NCBI GenBank assembly: GCA_964411275.1
Contig: CAYPKG010000050.1
Location: 1-12,062, forward strand
Origin: CAYPKG01 sp964411275
GTDB lineage: Bacteria > Bacillota > Clostridia > Christensenellales > CAG-138
Direction: 5' to 3'
Length of the DNA: 12,062 bases
In this document: positions 1-6,356 of the stretch, in pieces
How the letters are laid out: each line of letters begins with the position of its first letter
How positions within the stretch are numbered: the first letter of the stretch is position 1
The notes under the pieces: model-generated
The model's input: the letters and a program-made list of their open reading frames with translations, nothing else
The model's database searches: none
Told to the model about the DNA's origin: nothing
Made by a program: the position numbers and the translations under genes

Positions 1-387
1 TGCCGTAAGACCCGAAGCGGTGATTTCATCTGTTTCAAACTGATTATTACTAATCGTTTTAACACATCGGTCATAAATATCGTTTGATGGAAAATTCAAC
101 ACGCATACTTTCGTTTCTTTCAAGGATTGATACATATGCCCGTCTTTATTGACTTTTCCCAATATACAGATAAAGTTTTCCAATCCACTTCCCATAAAAC
201 TAGACCAAGAGTGCAGGCAAGCATTTTCCTTGCCGTTAGATTTCCAACCTGTTACAACAAATACCAATTGTGGCATGGATGTAACAAAATCATACCAAGA
301 CAAGTTGCCGCAATATGCCACATATTGCTCAATATCATACCCAGCAAGTTTCTCTGGCCTATTAAAAATTGAAATTTCTTTTTTCAT
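1..387 (-). CDS. Flavin reductase-family protein (FMN-binding split barrel), C-terminus cut by window edge
   Basis: Read on the minus strand, the gene starts at ATG 387-385 behind an AAAGGAGG ribosome site and stays open for 129 codons to the window edge, so the C-terminal part is missing. The protein begins MKKEISIFNRPEKLAGY and contains segments such as MPQLVFVVTGW, ENFICILGKVNKDG and KVCVLNFPSND, which I recognise as the flavin reductase-like split-barrel fold that binds FMN and reduces it or uses it as a cofactor. The protein is presumably cytoplasmic; no signal peptide or membrane segment is seen. The full family length is about 190-200 residues, so roughly two thirds is present. It lies 30 bases downstream of a broken WYL-type regulator on the same strand, which may once have controlled it. 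The substrate cannot be told. The family call is from recalled sequence similarity, not from a search. Confidence 0.82.
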   Translation of the reverse strand, partial: MKKEISIFNRPEKLAGYDIEQYVAYCGNLSWYDFVTSMPQLVFVVTGWKSNGKENACLHSWSSFMGSGLENFICILGKVNKDGHMYQSLKETKVCVLNFPSNDIYDRCVKTISNNQFETDEITASGLTA

Positions 388-417
388 AGCAAAACCCTCC
401 TTTGATTTTAGATTGTT

Positions 418-611
418 TTAGAGTAGCATTAGCAGCACGACACCTGTAACACCAAAACCTAGTATCCATTGTAGTAAGTAGCTATAATTTGTAAAAACAT
501 TTTCAAATCGTAATTTGCCAGATTGATTATCAGCTCTGCTAATTGTGATGTTGTGACTTTTTCCTTTTGCAACAGGATTGTAACAATACCGATTAGACGG
601 TCTATTTTCAT
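418..611 (-). pseudogene. Remnant of a WYL-domain (YafY-like) transcriptional regulator with large internal deletion
   Basis: The start ATG at 611-609 has a good ribosome site (GAGGTGAGCGT). The first 27 residues, MKIDRLIGIVTILLQKEKVT followed by TSQLAEL, are the usual N-terminal HTH of WYL/YafY-type regulators. The recognition helix that should follow is missing. The reading continues out of frame to a TAG at 459-461 (50 codons in all). In another frame, right after the break, comes SGKLRFENVF then TNYSYLLQWILGFG, which matches the end of the WYL effector domain, and a stop at 418-420. Intact relatives are about 300 residues, so some 240 residues are gone, and the last stretch after GFG also looks altered. 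A 50-residue peptide could still be made but would lack a complete HTH. The remnant lies between the small HTH gene and the flavin reductase, all on one strand. Confidence 0.8.
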
Positions 612-643
612 ACGCTCACCTCAATAACGATTGCTTTCTTTTT

Positions 644-823
644 TTAATCTCCTTTTGTGTCTTTATACCGCCCATCTTTTGGCTTTGCCGCGTCAGCCGG
701 AATAAGCCAAAGGTTGCCTTTTTTTATTGCTCCCGGTATGCGTCCGGCATTACAATACTGCAATATACGACGGTCTGAAATGCCCCACTTTTCGGCGGCT
801 TCTTTCGTTGTAATGTAGTTCAT
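644..823 (-). CDS. Small HTH DNA-binding protein, excisionase/MerR-like (HTH_17 type)
   Basis: This is a 59-residue protein starting MNYITTKEAAEKWGISDRR. The start at 823-821 is chosen because GGGAGG lies at 836-831 with a seven-base spacer; an upstream ATG in the same frame (841) would place that ribosome site inside the gene. The pattern TKEAAEKWGIS-RRI-YC-AGRIPGA-K-GN-W-IP is the winged HTH of excisionase- or MerR-like proteins (residues about 5-50), ending in a Pro/Lys-rich tail (AKPKDGRYKD). Such tiny proteins bind DNA and in mobile elements direct excision or control a neighbour; others are stand-alone chromosomal genes. No integrase, relaxase or attachment site is visible nearby, so membership of a mobile element is only a possibility. 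It is followed 32 bases later by the broken WYL regulator. Confidence 0.75.
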   Translation of the reverse strand: MNYITTKEAAEKWGISDRRILQYCNAGRIPGAIKKGNLWLIPADAAKPKDGRYKDTKGD

Positions 824-842
824 AAGTACGCCTCCCAACATT

Positions 843-871
843 ACTATACTTCGTTTCTCCGTAGTATACAA
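843..871 (-). promoter_or_regulatory. Candidate promoter with internal inverted repeat upstream of the small HTH gene
   Basis: On the minus strand TTGTAT (871-866) is followed after 17 bases by TATAGT (848-843), a plausible sigma-A pair. The same stretch holds the inverted repeat TATACT/AGTATA at 845-850 and 863-868, which could be an operator. The weakness is that the predicted transcript start would fall almost on the ribosome site at 836-831, leaving a very short leader. Confidence 0.35.
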
Positions 872-887
872 GCGGTAATTGGACATT

Positions 888-914
888 AAAAACTGGGGCG
901 GCTGTATTTACAGC
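888..914 (-). terminator. Possible weak intrinsic terminator after helD
   Basis: On the minus strand the helD stop codon runs straight into a short hairpin, GCTGT-AAAT-ACAGC (914-901), followed about eight bases later by five Ts (892-888). The stem is short and the T tract is displaced, so it would be a weak terminator at best. Confidence 0.3.
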
Positions 915-3019
915 TAACAGGCATTTCTTGCATAAGTCGCCGGTTCAATGATCGGGGACGCTTCTCCTGCGCACAGCAGCGTCAGCCGGTGCATGGCCCG
1001 CGTACAGGCGATATACAACAGGCTTCTGTCATATTCGGTACTGTAATTGTCGCTGTCCACATAGGGGATGATTACCTCGTCAAACTCCAAGCCCTTTGAC
1101 ATCTGTATGGATGTGATGGATACGCCATTTACAAAGCGGGTGCTTTCAGGCGAGAGCAAATGCACATCATGGTCTGCCGCTAACAAATCGTAAAGCCGTT
1201 TGGCGCCCTCGGTTGTTTTAGCAATAATCCCTAGGGATGAATAGGCGCTTTCCTCAAAGGCTACAATCCCTTTCTGGATTTGCGCCAGCTGGCTTTGCTC
1301 ATTGTGGCAGCGCATAATTTCGGGCGGTTCGCCATGCCGCTCAATGGCTTCTATCAGGCCCGTACTTTTAATCTGCTTTGCAAAAGAAATGATCTCGTAG
1401 GTGGAACGGTAACTTTTTGATAGCAGGACAAACTCCGCTCCATCATACAACTGTTGCAAATCCTCCAGCGTGTGCAAATGGTTTGGGTTGATGAATTGGC
1501 CGAAATCTCCTAAAATCGTCTTTTGGCATCTGAACAATATGTTGAGCACCGCATATTGAATGGGCGTATAGTCCTGCATTTCATCTACAACCAGATGCTT
1601 GATAACACCGCTTTCCTGCAATCCCTCAAACGCCGCATGGACATAGAGAAAAGGGTATGTGTCCGCCCACTCCAATGTTTTTTTCCCGGGCATGATGAAC
1701 AGATTGGACATGCCGCCCTGCTTGTAAAAAGCCTTGTAAAGCCCCAATGTACTTTTGACTGTAAGCATTTTTTTCAGAGCCGCTAAGATCGTCCTGCTTT
1801 TTGGAATATCATCCTCCATAAAATTGTCGGCATCAAAACGGTTGTATAGGTCGTCGGCAATCATTTGCAACCGGCGTTTCACCGGATGCTTGCTATATGC
1901 GTGAAACCGCGCGCTTATCATTTCTGCTGTCGCCGTGAAGCGCCCGTAGGTATAGTCGGTGGGCACGAAGGCAATATGGGGTATCTGCCGGATAAACGCA
2001 TCTAACAGCCCCACAAAATCCAGCGTGGACTTAAACCGTACCCGCTCTGTCCAGGCCGTATCATTTGCCCCCAAAGGGTCTTTGTCTAATTCAAATTGAA
2101 TAACACCCTCTAACTGCACTCTGGCAATGTGGACGAAGCTCACTTCGTAAATTGGTTCCTCGCCCAGCTCCGGCAGAACATTGGAAATGTAATCCCCGAA
2201 CACCTTGTTGGGGGATACGATTGTCACATTCTTGGCCGATAGCCTGTCTTTGAAGCGATAGAGCAAAAAGGCAATGCGATGCAATGCGATTGACGTTTTC
2301 CCCGATCCGGCCACTCCCTGTATGATCAGCGTACCTGCATTTTCGTTTCTGATAATCAGATTTTGCTCTTTTTGAATTGTGGCGATGATGGACTTCATCT
2401 TCTCGTCGGATGTTTGGGACAGTTCCCGCTGCAATACATCATCCCCAATATTGGCGGAGCTCTCCAGCGCATATTCCATCACGCCATTTTTGATTTTGAA
2501 CTGCCGCTTGCGGGTCAGCTCCCCCTCAATTTTTCCTTTTGGCGCAATGTAGCTGGCAGGGCCGATTTCACAATCATAGAACATGCTGGCTATGGGGGAA
2601 CGCCAATCCGAAACCAGCAATGTATTGTCGTGATGAAAGGCAAACCGCCCTATGTAATAAATGCCCGCTTCGCCGCCGTGTCCTGTGCGAAAATCGATCC
2701 GGGCAAAGTAAGGGGAATCTTTGAGCTTTGCAACCTTATCCCGCAGGGTAACCGCAAAGGCCCCGGTATGGTCAATTTTCCTAAGCCCCAATTCATTTTG
2801 GAACATTTCATGCGGGTCAATTTCGCCCCGGTTTTGCACCATATACCGCTTCATGTCCATGTATTCTCTGTCTATCCGCTCAACATTCGCTTCCGCGTCC
2901 GCAAGCGCATGATCCAGCATCTGATTGATTTCTTTAAGATAGGCGATTTCATCTTCAAATTGAATATCCCCAGCGGTCATTCCCGAACCATGACCGCCGG
3001 ACTGCTGATCCCTACTCAT
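914..3019 (-). CDS. helD: HelD-type UvrD/Rep-like helicase (RNA polymerase recycling factor family)
   Basis: This 701-residue protein has the HelD layout: a charged N-terminal coiled-coil arm (about 20-65), a linker with SDWRSPIASMFYD (137-149), then a split superfamily 1 ATPase core. Visible motifs are Walker A GVAGSGKT (235-242), the DE box VVDEMQD (477-483), LGDFGQ (503-508), SYRST (536-540), QMSKGLEFDEVI (639-650) and LLYIACTRA (667-675). The family uses ATP to pull stalled RNA polymerase off DNA and recycle it; some actinobacterial members confer rifamycin resistance. I take ATG 3019 as the start: it follows a GGGGGAG site and overlaps the AraC-GNAT gene by 8 bases, so translation is likely coupled. 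A longer in-frame reading back to 3307 lies inside that gene and lacks HelD similarity. It is somewhat shorter than B. subtilis HelD (about 774 residues), but all motifs are present. Confidence 0.9.
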   Translation of the reverse strand: MSRDQQSGGHGSGMTAGDIQFEDEIAYLKEINQMLDHALADAEANVERIDREYMDMKRYMVQNRGEIDPHEMFQNELGLRKIDHTGAFAVTLRDKVAKLKDSPYFARIDFRTGHGGEAGIYYIGRFAFHHDNTLLVSDWRSPIASMFYDCEIGPASYIAPKGKIEGELTRKRQFKIKNGVMEYALESSANIGDDVLQRELSQTSDEKMKSIIATIQKEQNLIIRNENAGTLIIQGVAGSGKTSIALHRIAFLLYRFKDRLSAKNVTIVSPNKVFGDYISNVLPELGEEPIYEVSFVHIARVQLEGVIQFELDKDPLGANDTAWTERVRFKSTLDFVGLLDAFIRQIPHIAFVPTDYTYGRFTATAEMISARFHAYSKHPVKRRLQMIADDLYNRFDADNFMEDDIPKSRTILAALKKMLTVKSTLGLYKAFYKQGGMSNLFIMPGKKTLEWADTYPFLYVHAAFEGLQESGVIKHLVVDEMQDYTPIQYAVLNILFRCQKTILGDFGQFINPNHLHTLEDLQQLYDGAEFVLLSKSYRSTYEIISFAKQIKSTGLIEAIERHGEPPEIMRCHNEQSQLAQIQKGIVAFEESAYSSLGIIAKTTEGAKRLYDLLAADHDVHLLSPESTRFVNGVSITSIQMSKGLEFDEVIIPYVDSDNYSTEYDRSLLYIACTRAMHRLTLLCAGEASPIIEPATYARNAC

Positions 3020-3857
3020 CCGTCTCCCCCCTTGGCAGCACAAAACGCTGTGTGGGATAGCCAAACTCAACCAGCAATTCCGCTTCGGCAAATCCCAATT
3101 CCATAATCTGTTTGCGGTGGCCCGTATCGGCCTTGTCGCCGTCACGGTAGGTTGTGATGCTGATTTCTTTGTCTGAAAGAAGTTCTTCCATGACTCTATC
3201 AAGAAAGGCTTTCGGCATCCCTTTTTGCCTGTAAAGCGGGTGGGTTCCCATAAAATCAATGCCGCCGGTTTTGTGAGAAAAAAGCATGATGCCGATTGCT
3301 GCATCACCGTCTTTCATGATCAACGCTTCCTTGGTCTGAATACGCTGCTTTAGCACTCCAATGTGTTCATCTTCGTGCAGGTGGGGAAAACCGTCAATCA
3401 CCAGCCTCACCAAGTTCATCCAGCAAGGGATATCGTCCTGTGTCGCATAGGCAATATTCAACTCAACCCCCGTTTCCGCAACCAGCATCCCAAAGCTCCC
3501 CTCAAATTCATATTTTAGCTGCAAAGGATAAAATCTTTCATTTTCCCTATATTTGTTGGGGGACAGCTTATACATGGATTTGAAAATACTATGAAACGCC
3601 TGCTGGCCCTCATAGCCGGACAAGAGCGCAATATCCAAAATAGATTTGCTCGAAAACACAAGCAGTTTTGCCGCTTCGGTAAGCTGCCGCCGCCTCTGAT
3701 AATCATGCAAGGTCATTCCAAGCATTTTTGTAAACATGCGGTGCAGATGATATTTGGAGTAATGAACCGCACCCGCAACCATATCCAAATCGACTTTCTT
3801 TGTCAGATTGGCTTCGATATAGTCTATGGCTGCGCTGATTTTTTCCATGTGCTTCAT
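3012..3857 (-). CDS. AraC-type HTH fused to GNAT acetyltransferase domain
   Basis: This is a 281-residue protein. Residues 5-106 hold the double HTH of the AraC/XylS family: first HTH around VDLDMVAGAVHYSKYHLHRM (22-41), second around ILDIALLSGYEGQQAF (73-88), closing with the typical LSPNKYREN (98-106). Residues about 131-281 look like a GNAT domain, with DFMGTHPLYRQKGMPKAF (201-218) as the acetyl-CoA loop. The usual (R/Q)xxGx(G/A) reads R210-QK-G213-M-P215, so the last position is Pro. There is no N-terminal sugar-binding domain; the DNA-binding part comes first and the GNAT part may sense or modify a small molecule. The start at 3857 follows GGGAGGGG with a seven-base spacer. Its stop codon overlaps the helD start, so it probably regulates or works with HelD. 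Its target and substrate are unknown. Confidence 0.87.
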   Translation of the reverse strand: MKHMEKISAAIDYIEANLTKKVDLDMVAGAVHYSKYHLHRMFTKMLGMTLHDYQRRRQLTEAAKLLVFSSKSILDIALLSGYEGQQAFHSIFKSMYKLSPNKYRENERFYPLQLKYEFEGSFGMLVAETGVELNIAYATQDDIPCWMNLVRLVIDGFPHLHEDEHIGVLKQRIQTKEALIMKDGDAAIGIMLFSHKTGGIDFMGTHPLYRQKGMPKAFLDRVMEELLSDKEISITTYRDGDKADTGHRKQIMELGFAEAELLVEFGYPTQRFVLPRGETDE

Positions 3858-3877
3858 GTCGTTTCCCCTCCCTTCGT

Positions 3878-3897
3878 TTTATAGTATTATAGTATAA
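3878..3897 (-). promoter_or_regulatory. Candidate -10 region for the AraC-GNAT/helD unit
   Basis: On the minus strand the AT-rich stretch TTATACTATAATACTATAAA lies 21 bases before the start codon and offers three overlapping -10-like hexamers (TATACT, TATAAT, TATAAA). No good -35 is seen at the right distance. The first 12 bases are identical to the arm of the palindrome at 10710-10744. Confidence 0.35.
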
Positions 3898-3957
3898 CGG
3901 ATAAACTAAGCCCGCCTTTCATTTTTCTTGCTCTTTTTCGGGTTTCTTCTTTTTATA

Positions 3958-3966
3958 TGGTATAAT
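3958..3966 (+). promoter_or_regulatory. Extended -10 promoter of the isochorismatase-family gene
   Basis: TGGTATAAT is a perfect extended -10 (TGn followed by TATAAT). It would start transcription near 3973, giving a leader of about 27 bases before the ATG at 4000. No convincing -35 hexamer lies upstream, as is usual for extended -10 promoters. It faces away from the AraC-GNAT promoter region, about 60 bases off. Confidence 0.55.
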
Positions 3967-3999
3967 CAGAGATATTAAAAATTTAGTGGAGTGATCGAC

Positions 4000-4485
4000 A
4001 TGGGAAAAAGGGCTTTGGTAGTAATAGACATTCAAAATGACATAACAAAGAACTACAAGGAAATAATTGATAATATCAATCAAGCCATTGATTGGGCGGT
4101 CAACAATGATATCCCTGTGGTTTATATGAGGCATGAAAATCTATCAGCCGGCACGAGGACTTTTAAGCCCGGTACAAAGGGGGCAGAATTAGCCCCGGAC
4201 TTGAAACAAGTTTCGGACAACGTTTTTACGAAGACCAAAGGAAACGCATTGACGAGCCAAGAGTTTGCCGACTTTATAAGCGAAAACGGGATTGATGAGT
4301 TCTATATTACCGGAGCTGACGCTGTGGCTTGTGTAAAATCGACCTGTTTCAATATGCGTAAAGCAGGCTATGGCGTTACCGTGCTATCGGACTGCATTAC
4401 CAGTTACGACAAAAGGAAACTAGACGAAATGATCGCCTACTACGAGAGCAAAGGCAGTAAAATTATCAGCGTAAATGATCTGTAA
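4000..4485 (+). CDS. Isochorismatase-family cysteine hydrolase
   Basis: This 161-residue protein starts MGKRALVVIDIQND, the hallmark opening of the isochorismatase-like (nicotinamidase-related) hydrolases. The Asp-Lys-Cys triad can be placed: Asp10 in VVIDIQND, Lys78 in VFTKTKGNAL, Cys111 in ITGADAVACV. The bulky residues usual after the Lys (SAF) are replaced by NAL. Members hydrolyse amides, ureides or vinyl ethers using the Cys nucleophile; the substrate here cannot be told from sequence, and the small size (about 160 residues) favours the generic hydrolase branch over true nicotinamidase. A GTG at 3991 is in frame, but ATG 4000 fits better because GGAG at 3988-3991 lies eight bases before it. 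It is the only plus-strand gene and stands alone, divergent from the AraC-GNAT gene and convergent with the ABC operon. Confidence 0.88.
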   Translation: MGKRALVVIDIQNDITKNYKEIIDNINQAIDWAVNNDIPVVYMRHENLSAGTRTFKPGTKGAELAPDLKQVSDNVFTKTKGNALTSQEFADFISENGIDEFYITGADAVACVKSTCFNMRKAGYGVTVLSDCITSYDKRKLDEMIAYYESKGSKIISVNDL

Positions 4486-4495
4486 GATAGGAAGC

Positions 4496-4525
4496 TATCA
4501 CAAACCGAATGGCGTTTGGTTGATA
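4496..4525. other. Imperfect hairpin between convergent genes
   Basis: TATCACAAAC (4496-4505) pairs with GTTTG and TGATA (4514-4518, 4521-4525) with a two-base bulge and an eight-base loop. It lies 11 bases after the isochorismatase stop and could act as a transcription end point for that gene, but no T tract follows on the plus strand. No convincing terminator for the ABC operon was found on the minus strand either. Confidence 0.35.
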
Positions 4526-4562
4526 TATGGGAAACAGGGGTTCAAAAAACGCATATTTTAAT

Positions 4563-6356
4563 TTAGCAAAACTGCGCGGAATACAAATCGTAGTATAGGC
4601 CCTGTTGTGCCAGCAGTGTTTCATGGCTGCCGTATTCGGCGATTTTGCCGCCGTCCAGGACGAGTATTACGTCCGCGGTTTGTATGGTGGATAGCCGGTG
4701 CGCGATAATAAAACAGGTTTTCCCCCGCATGAGCTTGCGCATGGCGGACTGTATTTGCAGCTCCGTCCGGGTGTCCACGTTGGATGTGGCCTCGTCGAGT
4801 ATGAGGATGCGCGCGTCAGGCAGCATGGCTCTGGCGATTGCCAGCAGCTGCTTCTGCCCTTGTGAGATATTGAGCCCTTCGTCGTTTAATATGGTATCGT
4901 AGCCCTGTGGCAGCTGCATGATAAAATTGTGTATCTTGGCGGCCTTCGCCGCGGCGATCACCTCCTCGCGGGAGGCGTCCTGCTTACCGTAAGCGATGTT
5001 TTCATACACCGTGCCCTGAAACAGCCAGGTATCCTGCAGCACCATGGCATAGGACAGGCGCAGGCTTTCCCGGGTGACGGAGCGGATCTCCTTTTTGTCA
5101 ATCACAATATCCCCCCCGTTGGGGTCGTAAAAGCGCATCAGAAGATTGATGATGGTGGTTTTGCCGGCGCCTGTGGGGCCCACGATGGCCACCATCTTCC
5201 CAGCCAGGGCGTCGATGTTTAAGTCCTCCACAACCAGCCGCTCCGGCGTGTATCCAAAGCTGACATGCTCCACCTCCACATGCCCTTCTACATTGGTAAG
5301 GGGCGGGGCGTTTTCCCGGTCGGCAGGCTCCAGCGGGCTGTCGATGATGCGAAATACCCGTTCCGCCGCCGCGAAGGCGGACTGCAGGTCGCCGATGATG
5401 CTCGCCGCTTCTCTGATGGGCCCGGAAAACTTCCGGGAATAGAGCACGAAGCTTGACAGGCTGCCCAGCGTAATGCCCCCGCCAAGGTATGTGACGGCGC
5501 CGAACACGCTGATAAACGCCAGGGAGAGGTTGTTGATGAAATTCACGCTTGGGCCGTTGATGCTGCCGTAGTAATCCGCGTTGTAATAGGCAGTCACCGC
5601 GTCGTCATTCTTCTCATCAAACCGGCCAAGCATTACATCCTGGCGGTTGTAAGCGGCGATTGTCTTTTGCCCGGTGAGGCTTTCCTCCACATAGCCGTTC
5701 AATTCCCCCAGCTTTTGCGAACGGGTTCGAAACAGCGGGCGGGTCTTGCCGGTGATGTACCGGGTGAGGAAAAACGAAAGCGGGACAGTCACGGCGAACA
5801 CCAGCACAAGGGGCGGGTGGATGCGAAACATCATCACCAGGGAACCGATCACCGTGACCACGCTGGTTGTGATCTGCAAAAGATCAGTGGAAAGCGATGT
5901 GTTGACGGTGTCGATGTCGTAGGTGATGTGGCTGATGATTTCCCCCGTGGGGTGGGTGTCAAAATAATTGACCGGCATATCCGCAAGGTGGGAAAACAGG
6001 TCGCCGCGCATATGGAACACGACCTTCTGGCTAAGCCTGATCATCAGCCGGGAAAGGAGATAGGCCATGACGGCGGACACCGTGTAGAATAGGATCATCA
6101 GCGCGCAATAATAGAACACGCCGGCGAAGTTCACATTGCCGGGTTCAATTCCGATGGCATCCACGGCGTAGCCTGAAAGCAGCGGCCCTACAAGCGCGAG
6201 GGAGTTGCTTGCAATCAGCAACACAAAGGCGAGGAGCACCAGCCATTTATAATGGTACAGATATTGCCACAAGCGGCGCAGCACTTTTTTCGGCTCCGCC
6301 GCCTTTTCCACGGTTTTTGATAGTTTAGACGGATCGTTTCGTCCTGCCAAGGCCAT
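4563..6356 (-). CDS. ABC exporter half-transporter, catalytically complete subunit
   Basis: This 597-residue protein is a fused membrane/ATPase half-transporter. Residues about 35-330 carry six hydrophobic segments (e.g. WLVLLAFVLLIASNSLALVG at 38-57), followed by the ATPase domain: Walker A GPTGAGKT (393-400), Q-loop Gln441, signature NISQGQ (496-501), Walker B ILILDE (517-522) with the catalytic Glu, and H-loop His553. The signature ISQGQ departs from LSGGQ, as expected for the partner of a degenerate subunit. With the upstream gene it should form a heterodimeric inner-membrane exporter, likely for drugs or toxic compounds; the cargo is unknown. The start is uncertain. ATG 6356 has GGGAGG very close upstream and matches the usual N-terminal length; TTG 6407 (614 residues) has GAGGAG four bases away. 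It overlaps the upstream gene by 32 or 83 bases. Confidence 0.92.
   Translation of the reverse strand: MALAGRNDPSKLSKTVEKAAEPKKVLRRLWQYLYHYKWLVLLAFVLLIASNSLALVGPLLSGYAVDAIGIEPGNVNFAGVFYYCALMILFYTVSAVMAYLLSRLMIRLSQKVVFHMRGDLFSHLADMPVNYFDTHPTGEIISHITYDIDTVNTSLSTDLLQITTSVVTVIGSLVMMFRIHPPLVLVFAVTVPLSFFLTRYITGKTRPLFRTRSQKLGELNGYVEESLTGQKTIAAYNRQDVMLGRFDEKNDDAVTAYYNADYYGSINGPSVNFINNLSLAFISVFGAVTYLGGGITLGSLSSFVLYSRKFSGPIREAASIIGDLQSAFAAAERVFRIIDSPLEPADRENAPPLTNVEGHVEVEHVSFGYTPERLVVEDLNIDALAGKMVAIVGPTGAGKTTIINLLMRFYDPNGGDIVIDKKEIRSVTRESLRLSYAMVLQDTWLFQGTVYENIAYGKQDASREEVIAAAKAAKIHNFIMQLPQGYDTILNDEGLNISQGQKQLLAIARAMLPDARILILDEATSNVDTRTELQIQSAMRKLMRGKTCFIIAHRLSTIQTADVILVLDGGKIAEYGSHETLLAQQGLYYDLYSAQFC

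Noticed and set aside
127..421. Two plus-strand open frames over the flavin reductase gene
   Set aside because: They are antisense to a minus-strand gene with a clear ribosome site and recognisable family segments, and have no domain of their own.
2271..2290. Tandem 10-base repeat GCAATGCGAT within helD
   Set aside because: It encodes the conserved residues following Walker A (IALHRIA) in frame, so the repeat follows from the protein sequence.
2363..3106. 247-codon plus-strand open frame opposite helD
   Set aside because: It is antisense to a well-supported gene, with no recognisable domain and no credible ribosome site or promoter; a shadow of the coding strand.
3020..3307. N-terminal extension of the HelD reading frame by 96 residues
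   Set aside because: It lies wholly inside the AraC-GNAT gene in another frame, has no HelD similarity, and the ATG at 3019 has its own ribosome site.
3991..3999. GTG start for the isochorismatase-family protein
   Set aside because: This GTG overlaps the GGAG ribosome site that serves ATG 4000, and the family normally starts right before the first beta strand.
5667..6092. 141-codon and similar plus-strand open frames opposite the ABC and Ada-AlkA genes
   Set aside because: Long antisense frames are expected in GC-rich coding DNA; their composition (His/Gly/Asp-rich or Arg/Pro-rich) and lack of motifs mark them as shadows.
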